Under the pieces are notes generated by a model, which saw only the letters and a list, made by a program, of their open reading frames with translations, was not told the DNA's origin and searched no databases. A stretch of DNA of 23,203 bases from DASRHY01 sp046765875 (GTDB lineage Bacteria; Actinomycetota; Actinomycetes; Propionibacteriales; Kribbellaceae), in NCBI GenBank assembly GCA_046765875.1, contig JBKPSJ010000115.1, forward strand, positions 1-23,203, written 5' to 3'. This document shows, in pieces, positions 1-7,422 of the stretch. Positions within the stretch are counted from its first letter, which is position 1. Every line of letters starts with the position of its first letter. The position numbers and the translations under genes were made by a program.

Positions 1-845
1 GCGCCGTGCTGTACCGCAAGGACTGGTTCAAGGAACTCAACATCGCGATCCCGAAGACCTGGGCCGACCTCGTCGACGCGGGCAAGAAGATCGTCGCCGC
101 CAAGGGCAAGGACGTCGACGGCTTCGCCTTCAACGGCGGATCGGATGCCAACATGTCGCTGTCGCCGTTCGTCTGGGGCGTCGGCGGTGACTTCGCGGTG
201 AACGAGAACGGCAAGTGGGTCGGCAAGCTCACCGAGCCGGCCTTCAAGGAGGGCTTCACCTTCTACACCGACCTGGTCGCCAAGGAGGGCGTGTCGCGCA
301 AGTCCGCGCTGACCCAGAACTCCGAGGAGATCGGCACCCGGTTCCAGAACAACAAGGTCGGCATGTACGTCACCGGCCCGTGGGACCTGGACGGGATCAA
401 GGAACGCAGCAAGGGCAAGATCGGCGACGCCCAGATGGGCTTCTTCTCGGTCCCGATGAAGGACGGCAGCGGTGTGGCGCCGGCATTCCAGGGTGGCAAC
501 GACATCGCCGTGTGGGAGGACGCGAAGAACAAGGAACTGGCCCAGGAGTACGTGAAGCTTGCCGCCGGCAAGGAGTTCGGAACCCGGTACGCCAAGGACA
601 ACGGGCTGCTGCCGAACTACCCCGACGCGCTGACCGCGTACGCCAGTGACCCGGTCAACGCCGCGTTCGCCAAGACCTTCGCGGTCGCCAAGGGGTTCCC
701 GGCCGACCCGCAGTGGGCCGAGGCCAACGACACCAAGGCGGTGCTGCAGAACGCCGCCCGCGAGGTCATCCAGGGCAAGAAGAGCGTCGACCAGGCGCTC
801 TCCGACGCCAACAAGGAACTCGAGTCCATCCTGAACACCCAGTAG
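1..845 (+). CDS. Sugar ABC transporter substrate-binding protein (5' end outside window)
   Basis: This is the C-terminal part, about 281 residues, of an extracellular lipoprotein-type solute-binding protein of the MalE/UgpB-like family (SBP_bac_1). The gene starts before the window, so the signal peptide and lipobox are not visible. Family features seen are a MLYRKDWFKEL segment near the visible start, the hinge-type stretch NKVGMYVTGPWDLDGI, and the ligand-loop stretch AFQGGNDIAVW. It would deliver a sugar to the two permeases that follow; the stop is only 4 nt before the first permease. The downstream GH3 gene makes N-acetylglucosamine oligomers, for example N,N'-diacetylchitobiose as bound by Streptomyces DasA, a reasonable guess for the ligand. 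No ligand-contacting residue was verified, so substrate is inference while the family is clear. Confidence 0.93.
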   Translation, partial: AVLYRKDWFKELNIAIPKTWADLVDAGKKIVAAKGKDVDGFAFNGGSDANMSLSPFVWGVGGDFAVNENGKWVGKLTEPAFKEGFTFYTDLVAKEGVSRKSALTQNSEEIGTRFQNNKVGMYVTGPWDLDGIKERSKGKIGDAQMGFFSVPMKDGSGVAPAFQGGNDIAVWEDAKNKELAQEYVKLAAGKEFGTRYAKDNGLLPNYPDALTAYASDPVNAAFAKTFAVAKGFPADPQWAEANDTKAVLQNAAREVIQGKKSVDQALSDANKELESILNTQ

Positions 846-849
846 TGGG

Positions 850-1851
850 ATGACTCAAACGACTGCTGTCCGGGCCGGTGCCACCGAGCCGCCCGGTCCG
901 GACAGCACTCCACCTGGCCGTCGGCGGGGCGGCTGGAGCGTCCCGCCGAAGGCGATCCCGTACCTGCTGATCATCCCCGGCCTGGCCGTCATCGCGGTCC
1001 TGACCTTCTACCCACTGTTCCAGGTCGTCAAGATGGCCTTCCAGAAGGTCGGGCTGGCGCAGATCCGGCCGCACAACCCGCGGCCGGCCGAGTGGGTCGG
1101 CTGGGACAACTTCAGGGAGATCTTCTCCAACCCGCAGTTCTGGTCATCCCTGCGTAACACGGTCCTGTTCGCCGTCGTGGCGGTCGGGCTGACGCTGCTG
1201 CTCGGCACCCTGGTCGGGATCCTGCTCGACAAGCTCGGCACGGTGATGTCGATGATCGTCGTGGTCGGCCAGATGCTGGCCTGGGGCATGCCGCGCACGG
1301 CGGTCGCCGCGGTGTGGAAGTGGATGTTCGACCCCGAGGCCGGGGTGGTGAACTGGTTGCTGACGGCTTTGCCGGACTGGCTCACCGGCCGGGCCGACTG
1401 GACCGGGTACCCGTGGTTCAACGACACGCTGCAGATCTACGTGGTGCTGACCGCGATGGTGGTCTGGCAGTCCGTGCCTTTCATCGCGGTCTCGGTGCTG
1501 GCCGGGCTGAAGAGCGTACCCGGCGAGCTCCACGAGGCGGCCAGGGTCGACGGCGCGAGCGCGTGGACGATCTGGTGGCGGATCACCTTCCCGCTGCTCA
1601 AGCCGATCTTCACCGTGCTGCTGGTGCTGTCGGTGATCTGGGACTTCAAGGTCTTCGACCAGCTCTACATCCTGATCCGCACGCTCAACCGGGATGCCGC
1701 GAACCTGTCGATCTACGCCTACACCGAGGCGTTCAGCTCGCCGCCGCGGATGGGCACCGGTGCCGCGATCGCGATCGTGCTGACGGTGATCCTGCTGGTC
1801 ATCACCGGCTTCTACGTACGCCAGATCGTCAAGCAGGAGGAGCTGCGATGA
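850..1851 (+). CDS. Sugar ABC transporter permease, MalF type
   Basis: A 333-residue inner-membrane permease of the binding-protein-dependent sugar importers (MalF/DasB-like). A Pro/Arg-rich cytoplasmic N-terminus precedes the first membrane helix (about residues 36-60, containing YLLIIPGLAVIAVL), followed by five more hydrophobic segments. The EAA loop that docks on the ATPase is EAARVDGASAWTIWWRITFP at residues 229-248. The start is the ATG 4 nt after the binding-protein stop; its ribosome site is weak, suggesting translational coupling. Its last codon overlaps the ATG of the next permease in ATGA. No ATPase gene is present here, so the importer probably uses a shared MsiK/MalK-type ATPase encoded elsewhere, as is usual in actinobacteria (known for the family, inferred here). 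Confidence 0.93.
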   Translation: MTQTTAVRAGATEPPGPDSTPPGRRRGGWSVPPKAIPYLLIIPGLAVIAVLTFYPLFQVVKMAFQKVGLAQIRPHNPRPAEWVGWDNFREIFSNPQFWSSLRNTVLFAVVAVGLTLLLGTLVGILLDKLGTVMSMIVVVGQMLAWGMPRTAVAAVWKWMFDPEAGVVNWLLTALPDWLTGRADWTGYPWFNDTLQIYVVLTAMVVWQSVPFIAVSVLAGLKSVPGELHEAARVDGASAWTIWWRITFPLLKPIFTVLLVLSVIWDFKVFDQLYILIRTLNRDAANLSIYAYTEAFSSPPRMGTGAAIAIVLTVILLVITGFYVRQIVKQEELR

Positions 1852-2675
1852 AGCGTCTGACCCTGAACACGCTCGGGTTGATCGTGTTCGTCATCGCGGT
1901 CTTCCCCGTCTACTGGATGGTGACGACCGGCTTCAAGCCGAGCGACGAGATCTTCACCACCGACTTCATCCCGTTCCCGATCCACCCGACGCTGGACCAT
2001 GTCGACCGGGTCTTCAACCAAGGAGTGGCCGGGCACTCGATCTGGGTGTACATGGGCAATAGCCTGTTCGTCGCACTCGCGGCCGTCGTGTTCAGCGGAC
2101 TCTTCGCTCTGCTGGGTGCCACCGCGATCGCCCGGTTCCGCTTCACCGGCCGCTCGTCGTTCCTGATCCTGTTGCTGGTGATCCAGATGATCCCGGGCGA
2201 AGCGATGGTGATCCCGCTGTACGTGATGCTGATCCGGCTCGGCCTGACCGACCAGTTGTTCGGGCTGATCCTGGTCAACATCGCCGCCGCACTGCCGTTC
2301 GGGATCTGGATGCTTCGCACGTTCGTGGCCGCCGTACCGATGGAACTGGAGGAGGCGGCGTGGATCGACGGCGCCAGCCGCTGGCAGGCGTACTGGCGTG
2401 TGGTGTTCCCGCTGATGGCGCCCGGACTCGTTGCCACCAGCATCTTCTCGTTCATCACCGCTTGGAACGAGTTCGTGTTCGCGCTGACGCTGATCCGGAC
2501 CCAGGCCAAGTACACGATGCCGGTCGCGCTGAACTTCTTCATCAGCCAGCGCAGCACCGACGTCGGCGCGATCATGGCGGCGGCCACGCTGATGACGATC
2601 CCGGTGGTGGTGTTCTTCCTGATCGTCCAGCGCCGGCTGGTGTCCGGCCTGGTCGCCGGCGCCGTCAGGGGCTGA
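1848..2675 (+). CDS. Sugar ABC transporter permease, MalG type
   Basis: A 275-residue membrane permease, partner of the preceding MalF-type protein. The start is the ATG at 1848, overlapping the upstream stop in ATGA; the same frame stays open farther upstream, but that part overlaps the first permease and has no membrane-protein character. The first helix contains TLGLIVFVIAVFPVYWMV, followed by the typical periplasmic TTGFKPSDEIF. Residues 165-191 hold the EAA loop (EEAAWIDGASRWQAYWRVVF). The C-terminus ends in a last helix and RRLVSGLVAGAVRG, typical of this family (CUT1). The next gene, the GH3 hydrolase, starts 2 nt after its stop. Import of an oligosaccharide coupled to intracellular hydrolysis is the likely joint role. 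Confidence 0.93.
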   Translation: MKRLTLNTLGLIVFVIAVFPVYWMVTTGFKPSDEIFTTDFIPFPIHPTLDHVDRVFNQGVAGHSIWVYMGNSLFVALAAVVFSGLFALLGATAIARFRFTGRSSFLILLLVIQMIPGEAMVIPLYVMLIRLGLTDQLFGLILVNIAAALPFGIWMLRTFVAAVPMELEEAAWIDGASRWQAYWRVVFPLMAPGLVATSIFSFITAWNEFVFALTLIRTQAKYTMPVALNFFISQRSTDVGAIMAAATLMTIPVVVFFLIVQRRLVSGLVAGAVRG

Positions 2676-2677
2676 GC

Positions 2678-4117
2678 ATGGATGATTTCGTACGCCGGCT
2701 CGCCGCCGGCTCGCTGCTTGCTGCCTTCCAGGGCACGACCGCTCCCGACTGGGTACTGCGCGAACTGGACGGCGGGCTGGGCGGTGTCACCCTGTTCGGC
2801 TTCAACGTCGCCGACCGCGACCAGCTCGGCGCGCTGACGGCGTCGCTGCGGTCGGCCGGCGACCCGGTGGTCTCGCTGGACGAGGAGGGCGGCGACGTCA
2901 CCCGGCTGGAGTATCACGTCGGCAGCTCCTGGCCCGGCAACGCCGCCCTCGGCGCGGTCGACGACGTCGCGCTCACCACCGAGGTGTACGGCGCCATCGG
3001 TGCCGAACTCGTTGCCTGTGGCATCAGCCTGGACATGGCACCGGCGGCCGACGTCAATGTTGCCGCCGACAACCCGGTGATCGGGACCAGGTCGTTCGGC
3101 ACCGATGCCGCCCTGGTCGCCCGGCACACCGCCGCCGCGGTGCACGGGCTGCAGTCGGTACGGGTGGCTGCCTGCGTGAAGCACTTCCCCGGCCACGGAG
3201 CCACCACGGTCGACTCGCACCTGGCCATTCCGGTCGTCGACGTCTCGCTGGAGGTCCTGCGGGAGCGCGAACTGGTGCCGTTCGTCGCCGCGATCGAGGC
3301 TGGTGCGAAGTCGATCATGACGGCGCACGTCGCGGTACCGCCGCTTACCGGCCCGACACCGGCCACCCTGTCCCCCGCCGCGCTGACCGGGCTGCTTCGT
3401 GACGAACTCGGGTACGACGGAGTGGTCGTCGCCGACGCCCTGGACATGCACGCGATCACCGGCGGCGTAGGACTGACCGACGGCGCTGTAAGGTCCTTGG
3501 CCGCGGGCGCGGATCTCCTCTGCCTCGGACCGGCACCGACCTACGACGACGTGGGCGAGATCATCGGCGAGATCGTCCAGGCCGTCGCTGATGGGCGGCT
3601 TCCGGTGGAACGTCTGGAACAGGCCGCCGCTCGGGTGGCCGCTTTGCGGAGGTGGTGCTCTGTCCGTCCAGATGTAGCAAGTCGGCCTAGTACGAACGGA
3701 TATGCTGGCCTCGAGGCGGCCCGGCGTGCGGTCCGGCTGACCGGTGCGGTCGACCCGTTGGTGGATCCGCTGGTCATCGAGATCGCGACCCCGCCGAACA
3801 TCGCCGCCGGCGACGTCCCCTGGGGTGTCGCCCCCTGGCTCCCCCACGCCGAGGTGCTCCGGATCCGCCCCGCCGAAGCCGACCCACCGGCTCTCTTGAC
3901 CCGAGCCCTGGGCCGCTCGCTGGTCGTCGTCTTCAAGGACGGCCACCGTCATCCGTACATTCGCGCCGTCGTCTCGACCCTGGTTTCAGCCCGTCCCGAC
4001 GCCATCCTCATCGAACTCGGCCTGCCGGTCTGGCGACCGCACGCCGCCACCTATATCGCCACCTACGGAGCAGCCCGCCCCAACACCCAAGCCGCGATCG
4101 AACTCCTAACCCCCTAA
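2678..4117 (+). CDS. Glycoside hydrolase family 3, beta-N-acetylglucosaminidase-like
   Basis: A 479-residue GH3 enzyme of the NagZ-like branch. Seen: the substrate-site stretch NPVIGTRSFG (residues 132-141), the NagZ-type loop KHFPGHGATTVDSH (168-181) carrying the Asp/His acid-base dyad, and VVVADALDMHAI, in which D253 is the expected nucleophile. The (beta/alpha)8 domain spans roughly 1-330; a shorter C-terminal alpha/beta part follows. There is no signal peptide, so it should act in the cytoplasm on the sugar brought in by the upstream importer, releasing N-acetylglucosamine. The ATG at 2678, 2 nt after the permease stop, is chosen because earlier in-frame starts lie inside the permease gene. 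The order binding protein-permease-permease-GH3 matches Streptomyces dasABC-dasD. A cell-wall recycling NagZ role is the alternative. Confidence 0.9.
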   Translation: MDDFVRRLAAGSLLAAFQGTTAPDWVLRELDGGLGGVTLFGFNVADRDQLGALTASLRSAGDPVVSLDEEGGDVTRLEYHVGSSWPGNAALGAVDDVALTTEVYGAIGAELVACGISLDMAPAADVNVAADNPVIGTRSFGTDAALVARHTAAAVHGLQSVRVAACVKHFPGHGATTVDSHLAIPVVDVSLEVLRERELVPFVAAIEAGAKSIMTAHVAVPPLTGPTPATLSPAALTGLLRDELGYDGVVVADALDMHAITGGVGLTDGAVRSLAAGADLLCLGPAPTYDDVGEIIGEIVQAVADGRLPVERLEQAAARVAALRRWCSVRPDVASRPSTNGYAGLEAARRAVRLTGAVDPLVDPLVIEIATPPNIAAGDVPWGVAPWLPHAEVLRIRPAEADPPALLTRALGRSLVVVFKDGHRHPYIRAVVSTLVSARPDAILIELGLPVWRPHAATYIATYGAARPNTQAAIELLTP

Positions 4118-4184
4118 CCCGCTCTCCCCGCCGCCTCCCCCGTGCGATCATCGGTCGCGTCTGGTCAGGCAAATCCGCCGATCG

Positions 4185-4925
4185 TTAGGCGGGCGTGCGC
4201 CAGGAGTCGACCAGGGGCAGGAGTTCGGACAGGGAGTGGACGACTGCGTCGGGGGTGCCTTCGGTGTGGCCTACCTGGCGGGGCGGGATGTCGCTGTGCG
4301 GTACGTGCACCGCACGCATCCCGATCTGCTGAGCGCCGTACACGTCGTCGAACAGGCGGTCACCGACGAACACACAGCGAGCCGGATCGCCGGCCCCGAC
4401 CGCCCTCATCGCGGCGAGGAACGCCTCCCGGTGCGGCTTGGTCCACTGGATCTCGCTGGAATAGACCGCTCCGTCGAGCAGATCGAGCACGCCGTCGCGG
4501 ACGAAGATCTCCTCGTGGTAGTCGCGGGACCAGATCGTGTTCGACAGCACGCCGACCTTGACCCCGCGCTCACGTAGGCCTGCGAGCACGGCCGGCGCCT
4601 CGGGATCGATCAGGCTGTGCGGCTCCCACTGCCGCTGATACTCGGCCAGCGCGGCCTCGGTCATCGTGACCCGCGCGGCCGCGCATACCTCGGCAAGCGT
4701 CCCGCTGCGGTGCTCATCCCTCGACCGGTCCCATACCTCGAGCTCGGCGGCCAGCAGCGTGGCGGCCAGTTCGGTCGCCCGTTCGGCGTCGATCAGCTTG
4801 GCCACGGCCAGCCAGCACGCCTCCAGGTCGATGGCGTGCCAAGGCGTCAACGTGCCGCCCCAGTCGAAGATCACGGCGTCGACGGTCGGTGCCTCGGCAC
4901 GGGAACTGGTCACCCGCCAGATCAT
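4185..4925 (-). CDS. HAD-superfamily hydrolase with DWGGT motif
   Basis: A 246-residue haloacid-dehalogenase-like hydrolase (HAD-IA type). Motif I is VIFDWGGTLTPWH with D21 as the predicted nucleophile; the usual second Asp two residues on is Gly (G23). Motif II is GVLSNTIWS, motif III the Lys of QWTKPHREAF, and motif IV VFVGDRLFDDVYGA. An all-helical cap lies between motifs I and II. The substrate cannot be read from sequence; loss of the +2 Asp also occurs in phosphonatases (DWAGT) and argues against a standard phosphatase mechanism. The ATG at 4925 is preceded by a GGAG-like ribosome site; a longer frame upstream (to 5054) lacks family similarity. It is convergent with the GH3 gene and divergent from the DNA ligase. 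Confidence 0.85.
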   Translation of the reverse strand: MIWRVTSSRAEAPTVDAVIFDWGGTLTPWHAIDLEACWLAVAKLIDAERATELAATLLAAELEVWDRSRDEHRSGTLAEVCAAARVTMTEAALAEYQRQWEPHSLIDPEAPAVLAGLRERGVKVGVLSNTIWSRDYHEEIFVRDGVLDLLDGAVYSSEIQWTKPHREAFLAAMRAVGAGDPARCVFVGDRLFDDVYGAQQIGMRAVHVPHSDIPPRQVGHTEGTPDAVVHSLSELLPLVDSWRTPA

Positions 4926-5119
4926 GCCATTCCGCTCCGACAGACCCGCGGCGCGCGATTCCAGCTCAATGTGCGGCGGGCACCGTCCAGTCGCGGTCGA
5001 GGCCGGTACGCCACGACGATTCGGCGAGTTGCGCGACCGCGTCGGTCCGGTCAACCTCGCCGTCCCGGTCAGCCCGTCGATGGATCGTACCGGCGAGGTG
5101 GTTTGTCGGCGGGGTGGGA

Positions 5120-5131
5120 CAGACTGGGCGC
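5120..5131 (+). promoter_or_regulatory. Possible leaderless promoter of the DNA ligase
   Basis: CAGACT at 5120-5125 sits 6 nt before the ATG at 5132, the same spacing as the stronger TANNNT boxes elsewhere in this window. The first base departs from TANNNT and no clear ribosome site is present. A weak call. Confidence 0.35.
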
Positions 5132-6667
5132 ATGCTGCTCACCGATCTCGTCGATACGTCGGCAGCCGTGGCCGCCACACGGTCCCGGCGTACCAAGGCT
5201 GATCTGATCGCGGAGTTGCTGCGCCGGACCGCGACGGCCGACGAGACCCAGATCGTGGTGATGTACCTGTCGGGCGAGTTGCGGCAGCGGCGTACCGGAG
5301 TCGGCTGGCGGTCCCTGATGAACGTGCCGGACCCGGCCGACGAGCCGAGCCTGGACGTGACCGATGTGGACGCGGCGTTCGCCGAGGTGTCGGAGATCTC
5401 CGGCGCCGGCTCGCAGGCCAAGCGGCGCGCGGTGATGGACGACATGTTCGGGCGCGCGACGGCTGCAGAACAGCGGTTCCTGCGGTTCCTCGTCGGCGGC
5501 GAGTTGCGCCAGGGGGCGCTGGACGGCGTGATGGCCGACGCGGTCGCCACCGCCACCGGGATCGGACTGGACAGGATCCGTACGGCGACCATGTTGCGCG
5601 GTGCGGCGGCACCGGTCGCCGTCGCGGCGCTGGTCGACGGCGAGGCGGGGCTGGAGCAGTTCCGGCTGACCGTCGGGCAGGGTGTGCAGCCGATGCTGGC
5701 GCAGTCGGCCACCACGATCGCCGAGGCGTTCGGCAAGACGGGCACGCCGGCCGCGATCGAGTGGAAGCTGGACGGCATCCGGGTCCAGGCGCACCGCGAC
5801 GGCGACACGGTGACGGTGTACACGCGGACCCTTGACGACATCACCGCCCGCTCTCGCGAGGTGGTCGACGTCCTGCTGACGCTGCCGTGCGAGCAGATCG
5901 TGCTCGACGGCGAGTTGATCGCGCTGCGCGGCGACGGCCGCCCCGAGCCGTTCCAGGTCACCGGCTCGCGCACCATGACGAAGAACCCGACCGGCCCGGA
6001 GACGGTGCCGCTGACGCCGTACTTCTTCGACATCCTCCATCTTGACGGCAACGACCTGCTCGGCCTCGGCGGCGCCGAGCGGCACGAGCGGCTGAGCGCG
6101 GTCGTACCCGAGGCCCAACGCATCCCGCGACTCGTCACCGACGACGCCGACGCGGGTCACGAGTTCTTCACCGACGCGGTCCGCCGCGGCCACGAGGGTG
6201 TGATGGTCAAGTCGTTGTCGGTGCCGTACGAGGCGGGCCGCCGCGGTGCCGGCTGGGTGAAGGTCAAGCAGACCCACACCCTCGACCTGGTCGTGCTGGC
6301 GGTCGAGTGGGGTCACGGCCGGCGGACCGGCTGGCTGTCGAACCTCCACCTCGGCGCGCGCGACCCGGAGACCGGCGAGTTCGTCATGCTCGGCAAGACG
6401 TTCAAGGGCATGACCGACGAGATGCTCAACTGGCAGACCGAGCGGTTCCAGGAGCTCGAGACACATCGCGACGACTGGACGGTGTACGTCCGGCCCGAGC
6501 AGGTGGTCGAGATCGCCTTCGACGGCGTACAGACCTCGACCCGCTACCCCGGCGGGATGGCGCTGCGGTTCGCCCGGGTGATCCGCTACCGCGACGACAA
6601 GACCGCCGCCGAGGCGGACACGATCGACATGGTCCAGGCCCTCCGCGACGGCACGGCCTCCGCCTGA
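5132..6667 (+). CDS. ligB: ATP-dependent DNA ligase (mycobacterial LigB type)
   Basis: A 511-residue ATP-dependent DNA ligase, close in length to Mycobacterium tuberculosis LigB (Rv3062, 507 residues), which it also resembles at the N-terminus (MLLTDLVDTSAAVAATRSR) and in YLSGELRQRRTGVGW. An all-helical N-terminal DNA-binding domain covers residues 1-180. The adenylation motif is EWKLDGIRVQ with K212 as the AMP-accepting lysine; motif IV is HEGVMVKSL and motif V GWVKVKQTHTLDLVV, followed by an OB-fold domain. It seals nicks in duplex DNA and is normally non-essential beside the NAD-dependent LigA. The ATG at 5132 is chosen because it matches the LigB N-terminus and lies 6 nt after a weak -10-like CAGACT; the frame is open farther upstream, but that part has no ligase similarity. 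It appears to be a single-gene unit. Confidence 0.95.
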   Translation: MLLTDLVDTSAAVAATRSRRTKADLIAELLRRTATADETQIVVMYLSGELRQRRTGVGWRSLMNVPDPADEPSLDVTDVDAAFAEVSEISGAGSQAKRRAVMDDMFGRATAAEQRFLRFLVGGELRQGALDGVMADAVATATGIGLDRIRTATMLRGAAAPVAVAALVDGEAGLEQFRLTVGQGVQPMLAQSATTIAEAFGKTGTPAAIEWKLDGIRVQAHRDGDTVTVYTRTLDDITARSREVVDVLLTLPCEQIVLDGELIALRGDGRPEPFQVTGSRTMTKNPTGPETVPLTPYFFDILHLDGNDLLGLGGAERHERLSAVVPEAQRIPRLVTDDADAGHEFFTDAVRRGHEGVMVKSLSVPYEAGRRGAGWVKVKQTHTLDLVVLAVEWGHGRRTGWLSNLHLGARDPETGEFVMLGKTFKGMTDEMLNWQTERFQELETHRDDWTVYVRPEQVVEIAFDGVQTSTRYPGGMALRFARVIRYRDDKTAAEADTIDMVQALRDGTASA

Positions 6668-6692
6668 CGACCCGCGGTCTGGTCACTCCGTG

Positions 6693-6752
6693 TGCCTGGC
6701 ACCCATGTCGACCATGTCGCGCGCGGAAACTGGTTGGCATGGGTGCCAAGCA
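6693..6752. repeat. 60-nt imperfect palindrome downstream of the ligase gene
   Basis: The left arm 6693-6714 (TGCCTGGCACCCATGTCGAC plus two bases) pairs with 6731-6752 over 22 positions. As plus-strand RNA this gives one C-A mismatch and two G-U wobbles; the outer 15 positions have only the C-A mismatch. The loop is 16 nt and GC-rich (6715-6730). It lies 26 nt after the ligase stop and 17 nt before the -10 box of the acetyltransferase gene. There is no T tract, so it could be an actinobacterial U-less terminator, an attenuating structure or a copy of a dispersed palindromic repeat. Confidence 0.7.
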
Positions 6753-6768
6753 GGCTTCGGCCAGGTCA

Positions 6769-6774
6769 TAGGCT
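6769..6774 (+). promoter_or_regulatory. -10 box for leaderless acetyltransferase mRNA
   Basis: TAGGCT is followed by exactly 6 nt and then the GTG at 6781, the classic actinobacterial leaderless arrangement. It supports that GTG as the start; no Shine-Dalgarno sequence is present. Confidence 0.6.
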
Positions 6775-6780
6775 GGCCGT

Positions 6781-7311
6781 GTGAAGGCACCGCTGGAGAC
6801 CGACCGGCTGCTGATCCGGGACTGGACCGAGGACGACGCGAAGGCCGCACTGGAGATATACGGCACCGAGGATGTGGCGCACTGGCTGACGCCGGCGATG
6901 CCGAGGATCGGTGATCTGGACGCGATGCGATCCGTACTGCAGGCCTGGATCGAAGCCGGACCAGGTCTGGTACCTCCGTCCGGCCGCTGGGCGATCGAAC
7001 GGCGCAACGACGGCACGGTGGTCGGCGGGCTGGTGATCCGGCTGCTGCCGCCGTACGAGGAGGACCTCGAGATCGGCTGGCAACTGGCGCCCGCGGCCTG
7101 GGGCAACGGGTACGCGACCGAGGCCAGTCGCGCGTTGATGCGCTGGGCGTTCGACCAGGGCATCGACGAGCTGTACGCCGTGGCCCGGCCGCACAACACC
7201 CGGGCGATCGCCACCGCCAAACGCCTCGGCATGGAGTGGACGGGCGAGACCGAGAAGTACTACGACCTCCGCCTGCAGGTCTACCGCCTCCGCGCCTCCG
7301 AACTCACCTGA
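6781..7311 (+). CDS. GNAT-family N-acetyltransferase (RimJ/RimL type)
   Basis: A 176-residue acetyltransferase of the Acetyltransf_3/RimJ-RimL group. The N-terminus LETDRLLIRDWTEDDA is the standard opening of this group; EIGWQLAPAAWGNGYATEAS (residues 98-117) is the acetyl-CoA-binding beta4/alpha3 region, with WGNGYATEA as the pyrophosphate loop, and the C-terminal half has HNTRAIATAKRLGMEWTGE, the conserved Asn-Ala-Lys-Leu-Gly segment. It should transfer acetyl groups from acetyl-CoA to an amine; the target (ribosomal protein N-terminus, amino sugar, antibiotic) is not readable. The GTG start fits the N-terminal motif and the promoter box 6 nt upstream. It is a single gene, convergent with the metallo-hydrolase gene at 7423. 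Confidence 0.92.
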   Translation: MKAPLETDRLLIRDWTEDDAKAALEIYGTEDVAHWLTPAMPRIGDLDAMRSVLQAWIEAGPGLVPPSGRWAIERRNDGTVVGGLVIRLLPPYEEDLEIGWQLAPAAWGNGYATEASRALMRWAFDQGIDELYAVARPHNTRAIATAKRLGMEWTGETEKYYDLRLQVYRLRASELT

Positions 7312-7422
7312 CCGTAACCACCTGGATCCGCGGTCACGGCTGGGCGCTGTGGTCCGGCCTCGGCGCCATCCGGGTCTACCGGCACACCAGTCCGGTCCTC
7401 GCCCCGATCGGCCGGCGCACCG

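Noticed and set aside
1910..3952. 680-residue open frame on the minus strand
   Set aside because: It lies antisense to the permease and GH3 genes, has Arg/Gly/Asp-rich composition and no domain; GC-rich third positions keep antisense frames open.
1..4117. DasR-type operator (dre site) near the importer genes
   Set aside because: No ACTGGTCTAGACCA-like palindrome was seen inside the operon; the true promoter is outside the window.
5069..6466. 465-residue open frame on the minus strand
   Set aside because: Antisense to the DNA ligase gene, whose motifs are complete; the translation is low-complexity Arg/His-rich.
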